From Cucumis sativus (lineage: Eukaryota; Streptophyta; Magnoliopsida; Cucurbitales; Cucurbitaceae): a DNA stretch of 64,000 nt. The stretch is from NCBI RefSeq assembly GCF_000004075.3, contig NW_022279550.1:299066-363065 (forward strand), given 5' to 3'. The notes under the pieces were generated by a model. That model did not search any database and had not been told where the DNA came from. It saw only the letters and a program-made list of their open reading frames with translations. Below, piece by piece: positions 1-12,700 of this stretch. How positions within the stretch are numbered: the stretch's first letter is position 1; every line of letters starts with the position of its first letter. The position numbers and the translations under genes are program-made.

Positions 1-190
1 GTTGGCTTAGTCTTTTGCTTGCTTGCCATTTAAAACACTCTCGTGACTCCCACCACTGCTGCTCCGCTCTCTCTCTCTCTTTCTTTGCCCCTCTCTTCCT
101 ATAATCTATACCAACCAGCGACTCAATGCCTGGCTGACTTTCAAGTTTCACCTCAGATCTCTCCGCCTCCTCTCGTTTGCTTCCGAAAAG
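1..190 (+). other. KCBP: KCBP 5' UTR exon (probable)
   Basis: Pyrimidine-rich leader ending at a good donor (AAAAG|GTAACT at 190/191). The next exon starts at 662 after a TTTTTGCAG acceptor and carries the KCBP start codon at 726. The 122-residue reading frame at 43-411 crosses this donor, looks like no protein, and is not taken as coding. The intron 191-661 holds a run of 25 T at 504-528. The transcription start may lie before the window. Confidence 0.45.
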
Positions 191-725
191 GTAACTCCTT
201 TACAACATCTCCACCATTTTGCTTCAACCTCCAATTAATCCATTCATTCTTTCAAGCTCGGCCAATTCTGCTTCTATGCATTCAACTTTTTTTTTTCCCC
301 TTCTGTTTTGTCAAGGGCTGGCTTCTTACATTGCTGTCTAATTTTAGTGGATCTATTTTCTTTCTTGTACTCATTATGGGTTTATACATATATCTTTTAC
401 TCCTTAAATAATTGCTAGCGCGTTTCAATGTCTCACTATCTAGCGGCGGCCATTGATAATGGTTCTATTGTTCGAGAACACATTCCATTATGGACTAGTT
501 CAATTTTTTTTTTTTTTTTTTTTTTTTTGTCTCCCTTGCACTTCTCATTCTATTTATTGTTATGAGTATTTAGTGGTATTTAAAATTAATTGTACGTTTG
601 TTCGGATGCTAATCGTATAGTACAGAAAATTAACCTTTTCAACCACGCACCCTTTTTGCAGTTTTTAGTTATAGGGAATCCCCAGAAGTTAAATCCATTT
701 CTGCCACTGTCAAATGACCTTTGAC

Positions 726-3700
726 ATGGCTCAGAGTGCTAGGACAATCGGATCTTCCTTTAACTCCAGCAGTGGCAATGATGATACTCTCCTTCAAAGC
801 TTTGCTGCTGCTCCAAAATGGGGATGATTATGATAGTGATGGCTCCAATTTTGCACCCCGTGAGTGTAAACCGAATACCTGTAGCAACTAAGCTCTTAAC
901 TTTATTTATTACATGTTGAATTTCATGAATGCATATTTTCTCTAAAACTTTATTTACTATATTGAATTTCATGAATGCATATTTTCTTTCTCCCTTGAAG
1001 CAATGTTATTGTAATATTGTACGTTATTGGTTTCAGTCTTCAGAAAAAAGATTATACTGAAGTCATTAGGTCATAGCCAGGCTTGCCAGCTACACCATTC
1101 CCGTGATTAAACGTAGTTTATAAATTAGAGAAGCTAGCGTCACATTATTAGTTTAATTGGTCTAATATTCAGGTATTTAGTGAAGCAACGAAGATCAGAA
1201 AGCATTGTAATTAGAGGAACTATTCTATGCATGCAACTAACGGATTACAACTAGTGTCATGAAAAGCATCTCACTTGTAGTTGTTTTACCGGGCATTATG
1301 ATCTCCTTCTTCGAGGACTTCAATCCACACGTGCATTAAAAAAGTTGTTAGTGTTACTTCTATCAATAGTAAATTAATTATTGACGATTTTATTCTAGCA
1401 TTTTTCTCAAGCTTGAAAGCTTGGTTTCTCATCCAGAAAAAATAATCAATAATGATAATACTTACAATTCCTTCTTCTTTCTTTTTTTTGTCTGTTTTTC
1501 TTTTTGGGTGTAAAAGTGATAATACTAACAAATGCAAACTCACTGACTTCTTATATTCTCTCAGTGGCTCCTTAGCTCATATTATAGTTTGATGTTTTCT
1601 TGAGTAGATTTTTCAGTCCCTCAAAATTAACTTTCTCCTTGGTTGTTTCTGTAGTACTCCTACAACCATATCCACAGCAATTCCTGCAGAACTTGCTGGT
1701 GTCATACCTTTGATTGATAGATTTCAGGTGGATAATATTTATGATGCCTGCAAGTGTGAAAGGGATTGCGAGTTGTTTCTGAAGTATGACAATTTTAGTT
1801 TTCATTATAATCCCTGAAAAGTAACGTCTCTATATTGTATTATTTTCCAAGGTTGAAGGATTCTTAAGGATGATGCACAAACAAATCCATTCTTCTGGAA
1901 AGCGTGGATTTTTCCAAAAGATCTGTAGGTCCTCAAGTTCGGGAAAAATTCACATTGAAGATATGTTGTGTTTCCAAAAGGTGAAAACATCTTGTTTGTC
2001 ATGAAATTTAAGTACTCACCAAACTTTTACAAGTGTAAGTTGTAAATTTTTACAGGATCCTATACCAACTTCGTTGCTTAAAATCAACTCTGACTTGGTG
2101 ACGAGGCCATAAAACTATTCCAAATAATCTTGAAGTACATGGGTGTTGACTCTTCTGATCGAGTTAGTGCAACAAGCTTAGATGAACGAATTGAACTTGT
2201 TGGAAAACTGTACAAGCACACTTTGAAACGTTCAGAGCTACGAGATGAACTTTTTATCCAAATCTCTAAGCAAACTAGAAATTCTCCTGATAGGTTTGCT
2301 CTAAACTATTATTTACCTTGTTGATCCTTGGCGTTGATGATTAAATTCTATTATGAATTGCTGATATTTTAATTCAAATGCAATACCATATTATTTGGAC
2401 TGATCTATATTCATATTCATATGAATATTACAGGCAATATTTAATCAAAGCATGGGAGCTGATGTATTTATGTGCATCAGCTATGCCTCCTAGCAAGGAT
2501 ATTGGTGGATATTTATCAGAGTATGTTCATAATGTTGCTCAAGGCGTAAGTACTGATCCGGAGGTTCGAGTTCTTGCATTAAATACACTGAATGCTTTAA
2601 AGCGTTGCATGAAGGCTGGTCCCAGGCATATAATACCTGGTCGTGAGGAAATCGAAGCTCTTTTGACAGGCCGAAAACTTACAACTATTGTATTTTTTTT
2701 GGATGAAACTTTTGAAAGAAATTACATATGATATGAAACAACGGTCGCTGATTCTGTTGAGGTAATGATAATTTTGAATCTTGATGGAATGATATTATTT
2801 TTGTATTTCAATGATTTAAAGATTAAAAAGTATATCTCTCATATATAGGAGAAAGGACCATATAAGATAGAAAAGTGGAATCGGAATCAGAATTAAATTT
2901 AAGCTATTTAGTTAGTGCTTACTAATAATAGAGTCATAGACCAACACTTATCTTTCATTGCCGATTATTCTTGAAAAGGAAACAAACTTCTTCATTAATG
3001 ATAAAATCTCAAAGCACAAGAGGTATATACAATGAGAATAATAAAAAGCATAAAAGCAAAAAGCCCTAGAGGATCAGGAGGTGCACCCAGACATCTCAAC
3101 TAGGTTTGGCACCCTTTAGCACCAAAAAATCATATCCCATATTTAAGCATGAACAAAGCAAAGAAAATAAAAATAGAAAGTACAAACTATGAAAGACCAG
3201 CAAAATAACATAGGCCGAGACTAGGAAAGAAGATTAAAAAGATGATGTAAAGACAAGAATTAAAAACTACAGCTGCTGAGTAATAGAAAAAAAAGGCTGG
3301 AACCAATGCTGGACGAAAAAATTAAGAGGCTGGTTGGGTGAGGAAAGCTGCCCAGTTGAGATAAATATCTTGAATAGAATAAGCCTCGAACTCCTTGTTT
3401 AAGGAAACCCAAGCTGCTGCACTTCTTTCTGCAGAGAGTTCTGAACATGGCTTTTCTTTGTCATGGAATATCCTCTGATTTCTTTCAAACCACAGTTTAG
3501 AGAGGATAGCTTTTAGCAAATTTAACCATAATTGTCTTGGCTTCTTGGATAGCTGAGGAGAACTCGTGATGATTATTAACAGTTGGTATACTTTTCTTTG
3601 CTAATTTTGTTGAGGGATATTCTCAACCCCCTGCCTTTGTTTTTCCTTTTTGTTTCTTTTGACATACATATGTTTATTATCAAGGAAAGAAAGAGAATAA

Positions 3701-6700
3701 ATAGTTTTGTTTTTGCTATAAATGCATGAATTTTAGTCTACTTAAGTGAATGTTTCCCCGTGTCTACCACACTCATTAATGTGATTAATTAGTGGATATT
3801 TAATGTCAAAATTCATATTACCCTCGGAACACTTCATATTTTTTTTCAGGAACTTTCAGGTGTTATAAAACTATCAGCACACTCTAGCTTCAGTCTTTTT
3901 GAATGCCGTAAGTTCGTTAGTGGAGCTAAAGCACTTGATCTAGGGAATGGTACAGTTTAACTTATTGTTTTTTGGTTCGAATTTGAACGAACAAATGTAC
4001 ATCTTAATCTTACATGGAATTCTTCTCAACAGAGGAGTATGTTGGGCTTGATGATAACAAATATATTGGAGATCTGCTAGCAGAATTCAAGGCAACAAAA
4101 GATCGAAGCAAAGGAGAAATTCTGCACTTCAAGTTGACATTTAAAAAGAAGCTGTTTAGGGAGTCTGATGAAGCTGTTGTGGACCCAATGTTTATACAAC
4201 TATCATATGTTCAGGTAGGAGTGTTTTATCTTGATTACATTACAAGGTGGATTTTAGAACTTCGAATGTTCTGTCTAATAGATTTATGAACTTTGAAGAG
4301 TGCTCCTAATTTTCACTTTTGTCATTTTGTGTCGAGTAGGCCCCCAGCCCCAATCTTTGAACTATCAATTTTGTATCTAATAAGTTAGCGGACTTTAAAA
4401 TGTATCTAGTAGGTCAGGATTGAATGGAGATAACATCGAAAGATTAAGAACCCATTAGATACATTTTGAAGTTCAAAACCTACTGATGATTAAATTATAA
4501 TTTAGGCCTAATTTGATAACCATTTGGTTTATAATAGTTAAACTTGCAAACATTACTTCGACCAAATCCACAACAAAATACGAAATGGTTACCAATGGGG
4601 CCTTTAACTTTTATATTTAACATTTATGTGAGAGTCAGTCTATATCTACAGCTGCAGCATGACTATCTGTTGGGGAATTATCCTGTTGGAAGGGATGATG
4701 CTGCACAGCTTTCAGCATTACAAATCCTTGTTGAAATTGGATTTATTACCAGTCCAGAATCTTGCACGTAGGTGTTTTTCTTGCTCTCCTTTATTGCAAA
4801 TTTGTAATTTATCATTTTGCTTTGTTTTCACATTTTAAATTAGTATGTTAAACTTTCATTTCCTTCATTTTCTACAACAAGCATCTTCTTCGCCCCCAAT
4901 TATGTAGGAAAAGTGTTACTTTTTTTAGTATAGTTTTGTACACTCCATTTTAATCGCACTTTTAACTGCTTGATGGGTACTAGTGATTGGAATTCGCTTC
5001 TAGAAAGATTTGTACCGAGACAAATTGCCATAACAAGACCAAAGCGAGAGTGGGAGTTGGATATTCTCTCGCGTTTTCGTTCAATGGTAAGATTTGGTAT
5101 TTGGAACATTCTGTTGCAGACAATTACTATCTTGAAGAGTCTATTTAGATTACTAAATGTTCTTTTCAATTGATTATTGAGGCAATTTTACTCTCAATTT
5201 TATGAATATTTTCTTAACACTGATAAGCATTGTTGTTTCTAGAGATATGGTATTCAACATGATCTATATGTGAGTGGTTTAATATATTCCTTGGAGCACA
5301 CATTCAACTCTTGAGCGTCTCTTTTTGTTTGAGTCAGGCCTTTGTTTCTGATTGATGTACCTAGTTCTGTACGAATTAGTGAAAAATATGTATCAAAGTT
5401 TATGCTCAGTTTTCCATGCTATTTTTTCGTAGGCATATATGTCTCTGTCTTCTCCATCGCCCCTAGGTTGCTCTTTCCTGCCTTTTTGTGAAATATACTC
5501 ACTATTTCTTATCCCCAAAGAAAAGTCACCAAGTCAATCTTGACCAAGAACAAAGAGTTTGCTGATTTTTTTCTTACTAATTTCCCAGGAACATCTGACA
5601 AAGGATGACGCAAGACAACAATTTCTTCGAATATTGAGAACACTTCCTTATGGGAATTCAGTTTTCTTTGGCGTCCGGAAGATTGATGATCCCATTGGAC
5701 TTCTACCTGGACGAATCATTTTGGGTATCAACAAGAGAGGGGTAATATAGGTTTCTAACATGCACAGCTACTTTGTTTTGGAGTTAAAGAGAATTCCAAT
5801 TCAATTATTAATATACACAAAACGCATAGAAATATTGCCAGTTTTCATATGTTTCAAAGCCATTCTTCCCTCAAAAGTTAGAATTCAAAGAATCACTCAC
5901 TTCCTCATCTACCCAACTACTTATAATGGCTTAATATTCAAACGCTTGCATATTGGCATTCATGTGTCAAATATAATGAGATACCTGTCTGGTGATTTAA
6001 ATTTTTCTAGATGGTTGCAGTTGGTTTAATTGCTCAACTTTCTATAGGTTCATTTCTTCCGTCCAGTTCCAAAGGAGTATTTACATTCTGCTGAATTAAG
6101 AGATATAATGCAGTTCGGTAGCAGTAACACTGCAGTCTTTTTTAAGATGAGAGTTGCGGGTGTCCTACACATTTTCCAGTTTGAGACCAAGCAGGTTACC
6201 GTCATTGCTTTCTTCTCCGTACATCCATCATTGCATTTTGGGAATTTCAACCCTTCATGTGCCCTGTCACGGTGGTTTTTTGACTAGGTGCTCTAACTTT
6301 TTAGGGAGAAGAAATTTGCATTGCTCTCCAGACACACATAAATGATGTCATGTTGCGTCGTTACTCTAAAGCTCGATCTGCTGCTGTTGGCTCCATGCTT
6401 GGAGACTCTTCCTGCAACTTGAAGACTCAAAGTGTGGAAGCATATGAGAAACGAGTTCAAGATTTGAGTAAGGGCATTGAAGAGTCTAAGAGAAATGCTG
6501 AACAAGTAAACCTTGAAAGAGCTTATTCTTCCTTTTGTATCGCTCCTTGTGAATTGAAAGTTATGATTCTGATCCCACCAAAAAAAAAAAAGGAAAAAGA
6601 AAAAAGAAAGGGCTTATTCTTTGCCTTGAAATGTTAATATGTGGAAATGCAGATGAATATGTGCTACTTCACGATACCATCCATTAATACAATTTTGTAA

Positions 6701-9700
6701 TTATAGCTTGTCTACTCACGAAATCATCCATTAATTTTAGCTTGTTTACTCGCATTACAAGTGGAAGTGTTTTTTTGCAATTGCTTTTTATAGGATTTGC
6801 ATATATTTTACCACATTTATCATATATAAAGCATTTTCATTTCGATAATGGAAACCGTTCTTAATGTAGTTGCTGAAGGAATTGCATGAAAAGAATAAGC
6901 AAGAAGTGGTAATGCAAGAAGAATTGGAAGCTCTAAAAGAATCTTTGAGATTTGAAAAGCAGAACTTAGCTGAGGCAACACATAATCTTGAGAGGTTGAG
7001 ATCGCAATATGATGAAAAAGACAATGAACATCAGGTCAGTACAGCTATCTTTGCATCAAACTTATTTTGAGCCTTTATTTCTATTTATTTGGTCTATTCT
7101 ATTTTCAGATCATGTTAACCGAGAGAAGGAGTCTGGAAGCAAAAATTGCAAAATTGAGCACTATGATGTTGGAAAATAATGGGAAAAAAGATACGGTTGG
7201 AATTGATGAACAGGTATGACTTTAAGCTATTTGTTTGATGAAAAACAACATTATGTTTTTGTTTGAAAATTATTTTAAGAATTATAGCTCCAAATTTTAA
7301 AACCGTGATTTATAACTTGAAAAGATAAAAGAGATTGAAATGGGAATGGAAGGGGGGGAATTGACTTGGGACTACAATTTACAAGTTGGATGAAGGAATG
7401 AAGAGATGAATGATGAGGGGAAAAAAGCTGGGGTACTTGAGGGCCTCATTTTTATTTATTTATTAATTATTATTTTTTTGGGGGAGGGGTCATATTTTAA
7501 GGTAGGGGCGAGCAATAAGACCCGAAAAAGCGAACTGACCAACCAAAACCAACTGAATTGAAGTTGGAGGGTTAGTTTATGGTTGGAGTTGGTTTTGTGG
7601 TCAGTTTGTGAAAAATGGCTCTGCCCGACTATATACTTTAAAAGAAACAAAAGAAGGAAGAACAAAAATAGTATAAAAAGAAAAAGAAACAAAAGAGAGA
7701 ATGATGGAAAAATGAAATGATGGTGGATAGTAATAAGAGGGTGGTGAAAATGATGGAAGAAAGGTTTAAGAAAAATAGTTGTGGCAAGATCTTGGAAATG
7801 GAGAGGGTTTTGAAGTTCGGGAGAGGGGTTTATGAGAAGATGATGAAGAAACAGGTTTTGAGTTCTCTTCTTGAACTTGTCAACCATGAATATGGCCACT
7901 AGAGCATCTGTTAGATATTATATTAAATTTACCCTCACCCACAAGCTTAAACTTTTGGGTTGAATTGGTGATTTAAGATGGTATCAGAGCAGATGGTCTA
8001 GGAAGATCCTGTGTTTAAGTGCTTGTCCTCCTCATTTAATATTGATTTTCACTTGTTGGGTCTTTTTTTATAAGTTAAACCCACAAATGAGGGAGAATGT
8101 TAGATATTATATTAAATTTACACTCACTCACAAACTTAAGCTTTTGGATTGAATCGTTGATTTAAAAGCTTCTGTAGCTATCACCCTACATTTTTTCTGT
8201 TTTGTTCTTTCCATCTGCTTGTGTTTCGTGAAGTCGATAAGCCGGGTTTTTTATTGTCTAAATTGCTTCCAAAAAGAAAAACAGAATTGATTTCTCAAAT
8301 TAGAGAGGAACATGTTCAATAATGATTCAAACAACTTGTTATATTTCCAAAAAAGAAAAAAAAACCGTCTTAAACAAGACCATTAATTTCAAAGGAAAAG
8401 CTAATTGGAGGGAAACTTTGAAAAGATAATTGAAGCATATTTATCTTTTTACTGGATTTCTGTTCCAATAAGCAGAAAAACTCTTCAAAGCAAAATCCCA
8501 ACTTTCAATTTTTTTTTTCTGGTATCCTTTTTGTAATTAAACATTATGATTGATATAACTATTTAATATAAAATATATCGCAAATTGCATTGAGTTTAAT
8601 GTTTTTCTTTATAGCTTCTACAAAAACTTCAAGATGAGTTGAGGCTTCGAAATGATGAGTTGCAAGCGTCTGAAGAAATTAGAAAGAAACTGGTAAATGA
8701 AAAGCTGTTCTTGGAACAAAGAATTTTTGGACTTGAGAAGAAGACTAGCAATGAGGTACATTATACAGGTTCTTAATATGATATCATCTTTGCTACTTCT
8801 TAACAGAGTAATGTGTATTAAGTTTTTTACTTGCAGATGGAACATCTCCAGATAAGCTTTGAACATGAACGCAAAGTCTTGAAGCTGAGAGTGGCAGAAC
8901 TTGAAAAAAACTTGAAGAAGTAACTCAAGAACTAGCTGTCATGGAGTCAACTCTCACGACCAGGAACTCTGATTTGGCGGCCCTGCAAAATAATTTGAAG
9001 GAACTAGAGGAACTACGAGAGATGAAAGAGGTTCTAGTCTGATTTTTTCTATTTAGTTTTGCAGAAGCGGATTGAGCGACAGTATCTCTTACATCTATTT
9101 AACACCTGGTGTATTCTTTCGATCTTATTTTTCACTTTTCTTTTGCTCTTTTTGTTATCATTCTTTTTTTATTTTAGGACATTGACCGAAAGAATGAGCA
9201 AACAGCCAACATTTTGAAGATGCAAGGGGCTCAGCTAGCTGAGATGGAAGCGCTTTATAAGGAAGAGCAAGTTCTGAGGAAACGATATTTCAACATGATA
9301 GAAGGTTTGTTTACCATAACGTCCATATTGAATGAGTTCTTTTGTATCCATATAGAAAGTTTTGAGAATTTCTGTGCTAAAGTACCATGGGTTGGCTTAG
9401 TGATTGATACGACATGTGAGAGGTAAAAGAAAAGAAATAAAGACTTTTGGGGGATAACTTTGTTGAGAAAATGAATTTGATAAAAAAAATTACGTTGTGG
9501 AAGCAATGATAGAAATGTTTATGTTAGAAAATGAACTTTGGAAAATGAGAGTGAAATCCAATAGATAAATAAAGTTCTAATTGAAGGAGAACAAATTGTG
9601 ATACCAACTTTTCATGGAAGCTCACTTTTATGTATGGTTCATTAATAGTTTAATACCATTAACTTACAAATCAAAACTGTGTTTTTCTTTTTCTTTTTCT

Positions 9701-12700
9701 TTTTAATGGAAACAAACCTCTTCATTGATACAATGAGTGGGACTGATGCTCATATTACAAAGTAGTGAAACAAGGAAATAAACATGTTAAAAATAGAAAC
9801 TCACTTAACTTAGAGAAAACTAAAAAGAACGAAAAAACTGAAAATCTTATATCTAAGAATTAAATCGACTTAAAGATACTAAACTGAAAATTAAATCTAA
9901 CAACAAAATAAGAAACTTAAAAAACAAAAAACTGAAATTTGATTAGGAAAAATAACGTACTTTTTTTAAAAACGGAAACTAGCTTCTTTATTAATGATAA
10001 TAAATGAGACTAAAGCTTAAAGTACAAGGGTATTATACTAAGAGCAAAAAAGAATAAGAGAAAATGCAGGCTAAATCTGAAATAAAGACTATACTCGGAA
10101 AACAAAATATGATGGCAACCTAGAACGAACCCAAACAGAAAACAACGACCTAATCAAAGCCACTAAAAGACAATACAAAGTAAAATTTAAATGCCCACTC
10201 AAATCTAAATTTTTCCACACGCAATTCTTCAAGATGAAAAAAGAAAAAACACTAAGAAGATGCAACCAGCTGCTTCAAAACTATCTTTCCAATGCCCAGA
10301 AGAACTTGAAAATATCTTCCAACCCACAGATTTGACAATCATGCTTTGGCATCAATGTTTCAGTGAAGAAATAGGACCCAATAAACAGCAAAAATTAATT
10401 GCCTGTTCCAAAAGGTATCCCAGCGGTTGTTCTCCATTGGCAAGCAAGAAATCGAAGATCAACATAATAACCATTATTAAGCTAGCAACAACAATCAGTG
10501 AGACTTTACTTGCTCGCCCACGTGAAGAAAAATCATGGAAAGACAAGTTGTTCCAACAGGTGGGGGGCAACTACATTCAGCGGCTGAAGAATCAAACTAG
10601 AATAAGTCCACAATCAGCGACTATTGACTTTAGATGATCTGGGATTTCACAATAATGAGGATGAGAGCGAGTAGCAGAGGGAAGTTTTTCAACTTTCGGT
10701 TCTTCCTCGCATTGAAACAGGGTATTAAGATCCGTCTCTGATGGCTCAAAATGTCTCTACCTCTAAAGCTCAGCTGATTTATCAATATGCATCCCTTCCT
10801 CACTACTTGCTACTTCCATTGCACTGGGAATAAGCTGAAGAAATCACCAGAAAAGTCTGAAGGTGATGCTAGAGACTGAACGTAGAAAGTGAGTATGCCA
10901 GAGCAATCACCGGAGAAGGTGCAAAGGATCAATGGAGAAGACGACTGTAGAAGGAGTGAGTAGAGTATTAAACCACCAATTCATCCCAAAGCTTAAGCTA
11001 GTGGTTGAAGACAAATTTAATTATGTATCTCTAACACTCCCCTCAATTGTGGGCTTGAAATATTTGAAAGGCCCAACAAGTGGAAATCAATTTTAATTGG
11101 AGAGGAAATGACAATGCAGAGCTTGAACATAGGATCTCCTGGACCACCTGCTCTGATACCATATTAAATCACCAATACATCCGAAAGCTTAAGCTAGTAG
11201 TTGAAGGAAAATTTAATTATGTATCTCTAATAGAGAGAGAGAATACTTTACCTTGTTCTGCTGAAAATTGGAAAATCAACAAGATCCTTTTCAGTATTTG
11301 AAAAAAATAACGTACGTTAAATCCAATGCTGGCCATCTACAAAGGATTTTATTTTATTTTCATGAGTTTTCTGATAACCAAAATTTGAGGTTCACGTAAT
11401 AATGCAAATCTAAAATAACTTTTTATTCAAACCGTCAAATTAGCCCAAACAGCTCGTAGATACAAGTATGTGTAGGTGGGGCAGCAGCCTCCAAAGAGGA
11501 GAAGATTAATTAATTGGCTGAAACAATAAGCCCAAGGTAAAAAACCTGAAACTTACCTAGGTAAAAACAACATTTATCTAACATTAAAGAACGGCCAAGG
11601 ATGGGTATAACTTAGGAAATATCAAGAAATACAAAACTACTCAAGAAACACACTAGATAATGTAAGCTGGCCCAAACACTCACGCTATGAAATAAAATCA
11701 TCCTTAGTGCCTCTCAACCTTATCTAAAGATGCCTATTTTCTTAATTTAATTACTAGTATATTTATTACATAAATATGTCATAATGGTTTTTATTTTTAG
11801 AAAAATAATTGAACAGAAGCCTTGTGTGAAACATGGTTGTTTTGTTGGTTCTTTTTATTAGGATTCTGTTGGTTGTAAATATGTTAATTAGCTATAAAAC
11901 CATTAATGGTTTTATTTTATGATTATTTCCTTCTATGTATCAAGTATTTCTCTATGTATCTTACATTAAAATCATTGGAATACAAACATCTTATTTTATT
12001 CAACTCAAGATGGTATCAAAGTACATGAAGCCTAAATGGGCATTCAGTCCAAAAAAGAAAAAGATTTTTTTTTTGTGATATGATCCAAGAATAATGAACT
12101 CAAAATAGGCAGCCTTAAGGAGGCATGTTGAGGATCTCATATAGGGAAAATCAATGAACCTCATACTCTTTAGAAAATAGATGGATTACATCTCTCATAT
12201 TGTGATTGGTTTTGAGATGGAACCTAATAGATTCCTTCTTCTATCTCTGAAGAAGGTGATGGGGTCGTGGATGTTGAAACTCCTTGGTATGTCTCCTCTA
12301 TGATTTTTGAGGAGTTGGTTGGTAGTGGTTCTAATTTTTTTCAATGAAGCTATCTTAAAAAAAAAAAAGGGAAAAAAAAGAGAGAATAGAAAACTTATGC
12401 ATTGAATTTATGAAATTTGGACGAATATATTATAGAATACCTCAATGACAAAATAAAATTATATGTTATTTAATTATTATACTAGTGAGATCTTCCAAAA
12501 ACATGAAAGTTCCCTTTGTTTCTTTTACTTTCTATGTCTCATTGTATTTCGAGCAGTAACTTCCTTTCATTCATCAATGAAAAATATTCTTTCCTTTTCA
12601 AAGAGAAAAAGACTAAAATTGTTACAACCAAATTAGCAAACTAAACTCGGAAGGTGAATATATGTACTGATATAATTTTTATTAATAGACTTGAGTTGAG

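Noticed and set aside
43..411. 122-codon frame at the window start
   Set aside because: Runs through a strong donor at 190/191 and is low-complexity Ser/Leu/Phe; treated as 5' UTR and intron.
7456..7899. 147-codon minus-strand frame in a KCBP intron
   Set aside because: Low-complexity, Phe/Leu-rich translation of purine-rich DNA; no domain and no splice or start context.
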